Notes under the pieces: model-generated
Told to the model about the DNA's origin: nothing
Seen by the model: the letters and a program-made list of their open reading frames with translations, nothing else
Databases searched by the model: none
NCBI GenBank assembly: GCA_027924585.1
Contig: BSBM01001138.1
Span: 14,868,501 to 14,932,500, forward strand
Direction: 5' to 3'
Length of the DNA stretch: 64,000 bases
Origin: Larix kaempferi
Taxonomy: Eukaryota > Streptophyta > Pinopsida > Pinales > Pinaceae
Shown: positions 47,291-58,500 of the stretch, in pieces
Position numbering within the stretch: position 1 is the first letter of the stretch
Layout: each line of letters starts with the position of its first letter
Made by a program: the position numbers and the translations under genes

Positions 47291-50019
47291 TCGTTGCTAG
47301 AACAAATTTTGTAGTCCTTATTTTGTAGGTGATTGTACACGATCTTTCCTACAAGTCAAATTCAATTGCATGATTAGAAACTTCTCATAGTTTTTTCAAA
47401 TACACATTCTTATGCATAAAGACATATGTCATACATTCTTCCAATTATCTTAGCCAATGCTTCAATACAACATTTATCCATATCCTGTATTCACACGATA
47501 ACTTTCTAGATGCCTTCCATCTCTACCAGAACATTTGTTAAGCGTGTGCAAAACTCCCAACATGTTAGCAAAGAGGTTTCATTCTAGATAAGTAGCAATG
47601 GAATGTTGTATAGTACCATAGGCCACTTACCCATTATACTGTTCATTAATGAAAATATCCTAATATGCATAATACACATCCTAAATATAGGAACATAAGT
47701 CTGTACATAACTGAACAACATCATATAATAAATGGCAATTCAAATACTTATCTTTGTTTAGTTGTTGGGTGGACTCCCTCTCAATATTTGCTTCCTTGCA
47801 GGAACTACTGGAGTGTGCTCCCTCTTGATATTTGCTTCCTGGATTACCTGTCCTTGAACTTATACTCATCCTGGACCACTGTGCATGCTTAAGTGTGCAC
47901 TGGTGTCACCATTGTGTTATCCTCAAGATCTCATACATAACCATACATACATTAGTATAATCTCAATACTATCAAAACATTATGATTCTAAATAATCTTA
48001 TGTATGGTCATGATCATTTCATACAAAGGTAATAAGTGTTAGTATTCAAGGTTTCAGGGAAGACTTCTTTTACTCATGCATATTCTTATTTGACCATAGG
48101 ACTCTTCTGGTTAGTCATATCATTAATCAAAGTAAGAAACATAATATGCATAAACCCTTGATTACTTAAACTTCTAACTTCAAGAATAATCATTATCATT
48201 CATACAAAAGTATAAGATCCTAACACAAGATAGGATTCTAACTTGATATAGGAATAACATACCTAGTTATCATGTTTGCTAGTTATGTCTAACATACCCA
48301 AACAATGTCTTATTGTTCTCTTCAATGACTTGTGCTTAGTAACTTGCATAACTCATAAGTTAACCAATGTAGAACCAAAAATATACATACCTCGTAAGTA
48401 GAGCTTCTATAATGGATATGGATGAATCTTTGTCTTCATGTCATTATGGTCATATGTTATTGATCTAGAACTTGGTATGTCTTTCTTGATGTACCTTTCA
48501 TGTTAGCAGACAACATCAACCTCATACAACATCATGGTGCATTAGTACAATCATAAGTGTCATAACCCTAATCAATGAAAGTCTACAAGAATTCATACTT
48601 TTACTAAGGTGATAAGACAAGTCTAAGATTAATCAAGATTGTACTAATAATATGAAGACAAACATATCATAAGCTTAATCATGAACAGATTTCACAAACA
48701 TACATGTATCTCTTCAAGTCATACCTATCGGGATTGCTTGTAGACTTCTTGTGTAAGGCCTTAGCCTCATCTCCCTATGGAACCGGAATCTCTTCACTTA
48801 TGTAGGTGTCCAATTCATCATCTTCTAGGATTAACCCAATCCACTTTGATTTGCTAAAACTGGACCTGGAGCTGGATTAGAGTTTGTCAGAGAAACCCTA
48901 AAAATTAAAACTTTGAATTTCAAACTTTTGATTGGATGAAAAAATGTGCCTTGCTGAGCTAATCAAGCTGGTATACTTCAATTTTGAAATCTCCAAAATT
49001 TGACCCCTCAAAATTACCTTTGAAACTTCCGGATCTTCTGGACAGGATCCCGAACTAGGGTTTGATAAAGCCCAGTCTTCTATCCAACCAAAAGGTTCTA
49101 TCTTGTACTCTAGACTTTGATTGTTCTTATGAGTTTCCAGCCGTGGTCACAGATTTCAAAAATTCCAACTTTTGCAGAAGCCCTAATTTTCCACCTTTCC
49201 AATCAAAATCCTGAACTAGGGTTTGATCAAGCTCAGCCTTCTGCCCAACCAAAAAATTTGATCTTGGTCTCTAAATTTTGACTTTGATGAGGAGCATTCA
49301 GCCATGGACTCCGATTCCAAAAATTCCAACTTTCTCCGAAGGCCTAAATTCCTGCAGCAGTGACAAGCCAAGAATGAAGGTGTTCAAAATCCAATTCTGT
49401 TTTGATAGAAATATGCACCTTATTGTTTCTGGTGCATCTCTGAAATTACGAATCCATAGGGTCTGACACTTTGGCCTATGGTATCCTAACCTGTGATCTT
49501 TCCAACCCCACAAGTCTGACCTCAATTGGATTCTCTAAGAGAGACTTATGCCAAGTGTCTCAACGTGACCTGTTTATCGGATAAAACAGGAGAGCGAACT
49601 TGTACGGCATTCCATGTGTCACGGGTTCAACTTTGTACTCTGAAAAACTTACCTGAGAAACTACAATTCATGCTCTACCTGAAACTTTTTACGAATTTTC
49701 ATTTGGAGCTTCCTAGCCCAAGTTGTGACCTTTTTTCCTAGGTCAACTGTTTATGACTGAGATCTAGAAGAGGAAGAAACCCTAGATTGTACAGATCATA
49801 AATCACAAAGTACAATGAATCCAATTTTTTTCTTCAGACACAAGGTACATGGGGATTCTATCTACGACCTGTAGAATTTTCAGATCCTAAACCTTTTCCA
49901 AAATGGCTTTATAGCGAAAGTTCCACAATGACTGATTTTTGCTATATCAAGCCCTAGCTTCCAATTTGTCACAAGTGCAACAAGTCTCATAAATGCCATA
50001 TCATGCCTTCCTTCAGGCT
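47291..50019 (-). other. Long non-coding leader of copia element 2
   Basis: About 2.7 kb with no gag, protease or integrase coding. It aligns by eye block by block with the leader of element 1, e.g. the CTCCCTCT / AGAGGGAG block near 47777 against 29337, and the ACAGGTCACGTTG-type block near 49560-49580. Confidence 0.7.
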
Positions 50020-50032
50020 AGCTCTGATACCA

Positions 50033-50667
50033 TGTTATATTTTGAGCATAAAGTCAATAGATCTAGGATCTTAACTGAAAGAACAACATGTATAGCATAT
50101 CAAGCATAAGAGACAAGAGACAAGAGACACAAAACATTTCACCGGGGAAAACCAAGAAGGTGAAAAACCCCGCAACTTCCTCAGAGATAGAATAAGCATC
50201 AATACAAGGATCACCATGATCAAACCCAAGAGATATATGTCTTTAGCAGCATGCTCCTCCTCCACTTATGTGCACCCTTCTCTTCTCTCACTAATGCAAA
50301 GTGAGTGAATGAGACAATGTGTGAAGTGAGAGAGTCACACTCTCTATTTATACACTAACTCGACTTGACCTTTACTCAACTAGGTCGGCCCCAACTTAAC
50401 CACTTAACATAATGTTGACGGGTCGACCCCTACTAGGGTGGTCTAATAACCCTTTGACCCACATGACTCATACAGGGCCAACCCCATCAAGGTGGTCTAA
50501 TAACCCATCAAGTATAAGTTACGACACTTACAATATAACTTGCGACACATGCAAGTACAACTGACGACACTTCCAATTGGATGAATAATACATCTTCGTT
50601 GGGGATACAATAAAGTACAATTGAAATATACAAGTGAATATCTTCCGAAGTTACAAATACATCAACA
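50033..50667 (-). repeat. 5' LTR of copia element 2
   Basis: TGTTATATTTTGAGC ... TACATCAACA, collinear with the other LTR, with a short duplication (GACAAGAGACAAGAGACAC near 50109-50130). Confidence 0.93.
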
Positions 50668-51250
50668 CAACCTTCGTCATCCATGCTTCAAATCAGTGAG
50701 AGTGATGAACCATATCATGCACCATTGGACTGCTTAACTTCTTTTGATGACTAGTGATCTTACAATAAGTCTAGTACGTACATTGCTCCTTTATCCCCCG
50801 AAATAAGTTTCGGGCTTCAAGGGGTCTTCAACTTGAGAGCACCAATTTCTTAGAATGGTCATCCAAATACAGGCACTTCGTATTTTCCAAACACAAGTCC
50901 ACTATTACAGAATATGCCAGAACTTCCATAATCAATCTCGCCAACAGCTGAAAGTGGAAGGTTAGATACCTTTTATTCTCATCAAAAGGGGAGCAGTGCA
51001 GAAAAGACTAAGGAGAGTGTTAAAGGATTTAAAAGATTTATGAACTTTGGTAGGAAAATTCATAATAGTTCACAATAGCTAATAATTATGAAGATGTAGA
51101 CCATTCAAGAGAAGCAGAGAGCAGGATTCCTGAATATCAAGGTGGCAATCTTGATGTAACTAAATATGTCAGTGATGCAAATAGTCATCTATCAAGGATA
51201 ACAAGTGGTCCAACACCTTATAATGGAGCTAATCAAGGTATATTTTTTCT

Positions 51251-51648
51251 TAAAGTTATTTGAAGATCTTGGTATTCTTCAGGATTTGTTGTTCATATAA
51301 TTATATTTAAGAAACTGGTGAACAATTTCCAGCACTTGAATGTTGCAGAAAATTCTCTTGGAAGCCTTATTTCTCAGGATGCTGACAATTCTTTGGTAAA
51401 CACACACAAAGGTAAAACTAAAATAATTTCCTATATTTTCATGTATCATAGTTGTTGTTGCTGTTGGTACATTATTGATATGTTTTGAAACGAACAGAAA
51501 TGTAACTTTATCTCCATGCTTTCTAAAAAGAATGGACATGTTACTTTGTATACATGTAGGGAAACTTAGAGTGCATGCAGTCATCTGACCTGTCAATTAG
51601 AATGTTGGCCTTGGGGTTGGTAATTGCTTTGACAAGTTTTGAATGTTG
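51251..51648. other. No gene recognised
   Basis: May hold an intron and a further exon of the CIP7-like pseudogene (ESLGSLISQDADNS-like text at about 51345-51395), but I cannot confirm it. Confidence 0.35.
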
Positions 51649-52620
51649 TTAGAAATAATATGCTAAAGGTAAGGTTTTTATTTTATAAATAATAAAAGGA
51701 ACATTACCTAACATCCAATCGATGATTAGCTTTGAGTCCCCCATAACCTGTATAATTTCAAAACCTTTTTCTGTTGCCAGTCTAAGAAGAGTGTATAGGG
51801 AATACATCTCTGCTGATTTGTTTGTTCCAGCACCCAAACCATGTGAGAAAAGGAAAACATTAGTGGTGGAAAAATATAGAGCACCTCCAACACCACATGG
51901 ACCTAGATTACCTTGAGAGGCCCTGTAAAAAAACCACATGCACTCATCTCAGTAACTTCTAACACACCAATCTGTGTTGCTAGTTTGGTTTGTATTGGCT
52001 CCATAATACTTACAACAAACTATCTGATATCGAATAAAAACTGAAAAGGAGAAATAGTTTCCACTTCAAATATCATTTCATTCTGAGTTTCCAAGCTCAT
52101 CCAACTTACTAGGATGGGAAGACTTCTATTTACCTTGATTGATGCATCATCCAGCCAGTCTTTAAATGCTAAATCCAATGTGTTTCTATCCCACGGTCCA
52201 TTCCCCTATGTAAAGTATTTAATTCATTTCATACTTCCCTAGTGAAGTGACACTTGACCAGTAAATAATATATGTTTTTCCCAGCTTCCCAACACAAAAA
52301 ACAAATTCCTGGGTCCTACCATTACCTCTTCTAAAAAGTGCCCCATGCTAACACTTTGCTTGAAAGTGCCAACCAGAAAAGAGATTCATTTTTAATTTAC
52401 AGATAGTATCCAACCACCACTAAGAACCTGTATTACTATCAACTACAAATAATGATGAATATCCTAACTTAAATGTATAAGATCCATCAATAGGATTTCT
52501 CAACCACACGAGTTCATGTCCATGCATGCCTAGTTTTATCTTGCCAACTAGTAGGTGTTGTAACTTGTAAGTCTGCTTATACTTGTTAATCATGTAAACA
52601 CATATCCTTAACATTTTTCC
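51649..52620 (-). pseudogene. Second LINE-type tail: zf-RVT remnant and RNase H
   Basis: The RNase H (RVT_3) block at 51939-51680 reads RASQGNLGPCGVGGALYF, SHGLGAGTNKSAEMYSLYTL, LLRLATEKGFEII, QVMGDSKLIIDWMLG, including the Glu and Asp positions typical of the fold. On its 5' side (52000-52340, minus) the text WDRNTLDLAFKDWLDDASIK and a decayed zinc-binding region resemble plant LINE C-termini. Orientation is opposite to the LINE tail at 35690-36850. Confidence 0.75.
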
Positions 52621-53880
52621 AACCTTCCAAATTGTTCTATAGATTAGATATGAAACATCTCTTAATAAAACTATATTTTGATTTTGGGTGAAGATACTAA
52701 GCCATTAGATAATTTGCAGTTTCCATTACAATAAACCCATACAAGATCTGCTTGCAACTAGGATGCATTTTGGCTAATACATACAACTAAGGGTTAACTA
52801 TTATGTCAGTCACTAGGACTTGCATCTTCCCTCATCTGCAGAAAGATGTATACAACAACCCAATAGACTTGATTCTTAGTAATCCCATTTATATCAGATA
52901 TTACAAACAAGTTAACAACACAATTCTAACCCAAGACCCTATCCCATTGGATGGTACCTGAGAACAAACATTGATGAAAAATATGAACATATAGAGTCTA
53001 GACACAGTGAAAGCCCTGCATTTTCTCTCTCTATAAGCCTTACTGCAATTGTCCATGTTATCTCCAGTCAACCTTAATTATGCTTAATCTCTTAGGTGGG
53101 CACATGCAATCAAGCAATCTGAATGATGATGCTACTTCATTTCAAAGGAATAAAGATTGGGATTATTCAATGGGCCAATATTGGCTAATAGAATTGTCCA
53201 TAAGCTTGTCATCTTTATCTTCCCAATGTCAATGGTGGTGTGCTGAAAGCATGTTTATGCTTTCTAGATAGATTTGTTACAATTGCCTTCAATCATTTAC
53301 ATAAACAATTTTCATATAATAAATTTTACTTGATTGCAATTACAGGTTAAATCATGAACATTATTAGATAACATTTTAGTGTGTGATGATCATGAATATG
53401 CAAATAAGTTGGCAGAGGAGACATGGGAAAACAAAATGATGTAAGTTGTTTCTTGGAAACTATATTATTTAGTTCTTTACTTTATTTTTCTAGGTCTGAA
53501 GGTCATCACACTTTTAACAAGTGAAAATTACATTTCATTAAGCTAAAAAGGAAGCTCTTGAAGCAAAACAACTATTGTGTACTTAAATTATGAATATTTA
53601 GAAAGAGAAGGTGTATCAACATGTTTTGCAATGAACTGTAATATATTTTATTTTGGTATTTTTCATGTATGTTGCATAAGATGTTTTCTTACATTGTATA
53701 ATGTGAAATCTTTCTTCCTTGTAGTCAAAAACTTGATTTCCCCTTGTGCACTATTGAATAATTTACTCAACTACTAGTATAGTTCAGTTGATTTCATTGC
53801 ATTGATTGTTGCCTTTAAACATACTTAGGAGGAAGCTAAGGATTTGAATATCATCAATTTCAAGCAATAACAACTTCTTA
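52621..53880. other. No gene recognised
   Basis: AT-rich. Short exon-like stretches on the plus strand (about 53095-53170, 53380-53440, 53545-53575) are too short to identify. Confidence 0.4.
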
Positions 53881-53881
53881 A

Positions 53882-53956
53882 AGGGCGCTAGCTCAATGGT
53901 AGAGCACCTGCCTAATTATAGGCAGGAGATTGGTGGTCCGATTCCTCAGTACCCTA
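53882..53956 (+). pseudogene. tRNA-like sequence, probably a tRNA pseudogene or SINE head
   Basis: Cloverleaf parts can be drawn: acceptor AGGGCGC/GTACCCT (one mismatch), D arm GCTC-AATGGTA-GAGC, anticodon stem CCTGC/GCAGG. The B-box-like GGTCCGATTCC has a weak T stem. The A-box-like TAGCTCAATGGTAGAGC is good. The anticodon loop would have ten bases instead of seven and the T stem pairs poorly, so a working tRNA is unlikely and no anticodon can be assigned. Confidence 0.55.
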
Positions 53957-53969
53957 TCATAAATTATTG

Positions 53970-54363
53970 ACTAAGAGAACAACTAAATTCGCATATATAT
54001 GACTATTACTAGCTAATTTCCAGTATCTTATAGCTCGACTAACGTTTAGTCATATTTAGATTAGTCATTAATATGTTATCATCTAGTAGTTTATTTAGTC
54101 GTATATTTGGTCATTAATTGTGGCAATCAATGACTAAATCAGTGACTATCAATGACTAAGTCAATGACTAAATCAGTGACTATCAATGACTACATCAATG
54201 ACTAAATCAATAACTAATAAGTCAACCAATTAATGACTAGTGAAATACGACCAGCTATAAGATAGTGGAAATCGTCTACTATTAGTCACCGACTAAAAAA
54301 TAGTTGTTTATAGCCGAATTTTAGTCATTTTTTTAGTCATTAATTCCTCATTTTGTACTAGTG
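53970..54363 (-). mobile_element. MITE-like element with CACTA-type end and long imperfect inverted repeat
   Basis: The right end is the inverse of CACTAGTACAAAATGAGG (54346-54363). Inside, the stretch TTTCCAGTATCTTATAGCT (54017-54035) is inverted as AGCTATAAGATAGTGGAAA (54251-54269). GACTAA/TTAGTC steps are frequent on both arms, and a small tandem repeat of ATGACTAAATCAGTGACTA type fills 54120-54230. The left CACTA terminus is not recognisable. Confidence 0.6.
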
Positions 54364-55055
54364 TTTTGTAGTTTTGCAGTTTTGACTTTTGTGAATTAAC
54401 CCTCTTGGGGTGCGAGCTATAAGAGAACATGTCAGTAAATAAAATGCATCAAACAATAATGAAAAAAATAAACAAGCAAGTATGTACAAAAACTGAATTA
54501 TCCATCCCAAGTAATGGCACTGGTTTCTCTCACAGGTGGAAAAGTCACCATCGACGAGGAAGTCCCAGGTTGTTCCTTGGTCAGTGGGATGGCTTGTTAG
54601 TGAAAATGTAAATTTAAACTTATGAAAATGTCAAATATTAATTAAAGTTGTTTGTGAAAAGTTTTAATTTCATGGGTTATGTGCAACTTAATGAAAAACT
54701 TGAAAATCACTGAAAATTCTAAGGCTTTCCTATGTTTTTTGTTTTTTGCACTGTTTGGCCTAATTCCTCAAACAGGTCTTGGGATGGTTCCCTAATGCTT
54801 AGGAAGAGAATCCAAGGAAACCAATTAAAGGGGATTAAAATGGGAAACAACTTTTGAATTTTAAGTATGAAAAAAAGAGAAAGAAATAAATTCTTACATA
54901 CATGGAAGAAAAACACAACAAAGACTATGGTTGTCCCCAAGAAAGGTTAACTTGCTATTTCAGGGCAGCAATAAAATGAACATAAGTTATACATGCAAAT
55001 AAAAAAGTGAAAGGGAAAGAGGTTAACCACTCAAACCAGCAAGGGTAGGGTGACT
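54364..55055. other. No gene recognised
   Basis: AT-rich, no identifiable feature. Confidence 0.5.
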
Positions 55056-55057
55056 TA

Positions 55058-55560
55058 ACACTACTACATATGGTCTAATTTGCCATGAATTTTCGTCCTT
55101 GTTGCAACGATAGGGGTTTGTTTTTTTCATGGAAAGAGATTCGTGGATATAGGGATGAAAATTCCATGTCGTGGCAATAGAAACGCTTCATTTTTGCCAC
55201 GTGTCAACAACACAACAGTTCTCATATCTACGGAAAATGAATCCTGCCATGCAATTACGTCGCTATATCGACGCACAACTCCTATAAATTTTCACGATGG
55301 TGCTAAACCTACCACGAATGTTCGTCGCAGTATCCACGCATGGATTCCCAAACTTTCGTGGCAGGTTCAACATCTGCGTGGAAGACATTTTATAGTTCCA
55401 CAAGACATCATCGCAGTATCTACGTTGGCATTCACAAACTTTCATGGCAGGTTCAGCAACTATGTCGAAACATTTCTATAGCCTACAATGATGTGCATCG
55501 ATATAGAGACGATACCTGGAAGTTTTTAAAAAAAAAATTGAATGCGACGATACTATCATA
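55058..55560. mobile_element. MITE-like GC-richer block with an 86-bp duplication
   Basis: Starts near CACTACTACATATGG, similar to CACTA-type termini. Two diverged copies of CGCAGTATCCACG...CACAAACTTTC-type sequence begin at 55326 and 55412 (86 bp apart). Base composition is richer in CG dinucleotides than the neighbours. No right terminus was identified. Confidence 0.35.
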
Positions 55561-58500
55561 GATTTGCTTCAGATAGACTAAAAGCACTTCTCATGAACTA
55601 GCTCTTACATCTACAATCAAATCCTTATCACCGATTCCTTTCAGATCTGCAAACAAGTCTTTTAATGATGGTTTCCAATTCTATCAAACTTCATCAAACA
55701 AATAATCTTGCATTGTATTCCTTAAAGTAGTTACCAAGTCTTTATGATAAGCAGTAACACAAATAAATTTTGTTCAAGTAGTTTTCATACTTATCCCTTT
55801 TCAACAATCAATTCTTCAACTTCAAGTTTTGCCTTTTAATGGCACAAATATTCAAACTCAAACTCAATTTGGTCACAAAGAATAGGCTCGGTCTTCAAGA
55901 TATAATTGATGTTCTCCTTGTTTCCTTTGAATAATCATAAGGCTTAAACAACATTTTGTAATGTATGAGCTCAGTCTTACAAAGAATTATACCTTAGCTC
56001 TATTCACTTCTTAATAAAACTTTCTTAGAGTAATTTATCATTAAACTTTTCATGAGCTTGTAAACAACAAACACAGTCCTAGATAGATATCTCAAGAACT
56101 TGAACTAGATGTATAAACATGAAGAATTGTAAGCCCCAGTCTTAAGCACATGTGGATAGCAGTTGAATGGTGATTCGATCGCCATTGAAACTCCAACTTT
56201 CGGTAACCACTAGAATCTCCTCCTTGTCACATTCTGAACCCAACATCTGGGTGAACAGTCATGCCTTCAGCTTCTCCCTCGGGACCTTCTCCCTCTATGG
56301 TAATATATCATTGAGGATAGAATACTTGAACCAAGATGAAGATAAATGGCTATTTGCTGGGACTTGAAGGATTGGAACTCGTACCCAAACATTGGGCAAG
56401 CATTAAATGATGAAAATAGAAATACCTGTTCACTATCTCCAGTCAATAATGATCTATACCTACAGATTCAATCTCATCAAAAGCACTCTCTTTTGCAATA
56501 GGGCTTCAAAAGAAAACCCAACTGGTTTGTTTTCAATGGATTATTTTTGTTGAAACGGAGTGTCCCTTGTTCTCTTATTGTTTTTTGAAAAAATATGTAT
56601 TAAGTAGAGCTTTAGTCTTCATGTTGTGTTTCTTTTAAACGACTTTGTGAATTCAACCCTCTATTGTTAAGAGAGGACGGACTTATTTTGAGTGCCTGAA
56701 TGAACATACAAAATGTATTTTTGATGTTTCTATATGAAGTGAAAAATGTACGAGAATTGACTTTATAGAAATGTGACCTTAGTGTACATTTTTCATTAGT
56801 ATCTTGCATTAAAGCAATGACATGATAAATTTTTACTTTAAACCCCTACAAGGAAATAAGATCACAATTCTACTTATCACGAATACCCTATAGGAAACAA
56901 TTGTTCCACAAATTCTATCATTTGAAGTTTGCAATGCTACGGTTTTCTATTCTCAACACTCACTGAATTTTTGAACAAGCAACTCTTTGTAGGCTTATTG
57001 AATAGAAAATCAATAGAGTGGAACCAATGGTTGAAAATATTTCTAAATAAACTTTGAAGTCAATTGATATAGTCAATCTTACCTCTACCAAAGCCCTTGT
57101 TTACCAAGTCTCCTAGAAGCACACTAAGCATGTAGCAACAAACAATTATTTAAGTTACAACAAAGGAATCCAACCAAAATAAATTCTAACTTGTGCGGAT
57201 ATGAAAAAGGTGGGAAGCAACGCACCAAAAAGAATGCACAGAGAAGGCATGTGCAGGTTGAATGCAGAACCCCAAAACTACATCACGCCACAAGATAACA
57301 AACTTGCAAAATACTTGAGCTAGGGTACAATAGAAGAGCCCAACTTAGCTTCCATGTTAGAGGCCACCTGATCCAATGAATGCACCAACCCAATAAAAAC
57401 CAAAACAAATAAAGATCCCAATTGCAAATTTTGATGAGCTGCATGAATTTTCACTATCAAGTGCACTTTATGTAAGAGTATTTTCCAAAAATACCATAGA
57501 ACTATATAGGCACCACATGCAAACAATGCAATTACCATGCACTCAAATGGGAAGATGTATTCACTTAAGACCAAACAACTTCAAACAAAGACAAATTACA
57601 CAATTTTACATGTAGCACAACCATGTTTACATCTCCCATGCAAATATTTCTGACTCCATACAACACTTCATGGAGATGGGATTTTCTCCATAATATATTG
57701 TCGTCTTCTTATGTGACACATGAAACTTCTCTGCACTTGTTGTTACCCAGAATTTCATTTGATTTCATGCCACCTTCTATATATTTTCTAGCTGCATATG
57801 CAATCACACAGAAATCAACATCATCACGTGTTCTACCACAGTATCTATATCTCAATCTATGATCATTCTATGTCTATATCTGTGTCATTTGCATTCAAAG
57901 GTATAACTATTGGTGCATGTTGGTTTGCCTCTTAATATGCTATTATTTGTAAATCAATATGTAGTTCACTATTCATCTATAGGTTGTATGAGATCCAAAA
58001 GTTGTAACAGTGTAATCTAAACCAGCATCAATCTAAGGTCCTGTGTCTGATGCGAGGGAAAGCTGATAACTCAGAATGCATATTATATAGTCAGATCAAA
58101 ATCAAATAGTTGTTAGCATAGTCTAAATCAAGTTTGAGATGGAAACACTTATTGACTTATAGTTACAAAAATGTGTTTGAAGTTTATTTAAAACAGAGAG
58201 CACATGCACATGTGATAAAGTAACAGTGTTCCAACTTACATGCAGTTAGATGCTGTGATTGCAGTGCAGGGTTATAAAATTTTCTTGAATGATGTGAGAA
58301 AAAATTCAATGTGCAAAAAAACATTTAAAAAAAAACAAGAATGCCATAACAATCAAACACCTTTAAGGTAGTATGTGCCCTCCCTGTATCAACTAATAAT
58401 AGTGAACACAATTCACATTAGTTCCACAACACAAATGCCAATAGAAACAATAAAAACAAATTTCCAAAAAAACGTATTCCATGGATACACATTAGTCAAT

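Larger units (their letters stand above)
44161..50667 (-). mobile_element. Ty1/copia element 2, same family as element 1, TSD CAACC
   Basis: Two LTRs, 44161-44789 and 50033-50667, flank the element; CAACC lies at 44156-44160 and 50668-50672. On the minus strand the primer site TGGTATCAGAGCT (50020-50032) abuts the right LTR and TAAGAGGGAG (44790-44799) forms the polypurine tract at the left LTR. The interior has the same order as element 1: long leader, RT, RNase H, tandem repeats. The RT body, deleted in element 1, is present here but damaged. Gag, protease and integrase are absent. It interrupts the CIP7-like pseudogene. Confidence 0.95.
41390..51250 (+). pseudogene. COP1-interacting-protein-7-like pseudogene split by copia element 2
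   Basis: Recognisable text: YHGVGQGHTLQSW and PYYQSNPPNPPFYQG (41940-42050, frames broken), a patch around VVICNINYITSK (42415-42450; relatives have VVIRNINYITS), KKKERCMHF (42621-42648), FLLRDNESSQNN (42755-42793), DDSFMVSTKSMLKD (43226-43269). The tail at 50960-51050 gives ESVKGFKRFMNFGRK, the conserved C-terminal basic motif of this family. Many stops and frameshifts. A candidate intron with AG end lies at 41640-41813, so it is not a processed copy. The copia element at 44161-50667 interrupts it. CIP7 acts with COP1 in light signalling in Arabidopsis; this copy is dead. Confidence 0.75.
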
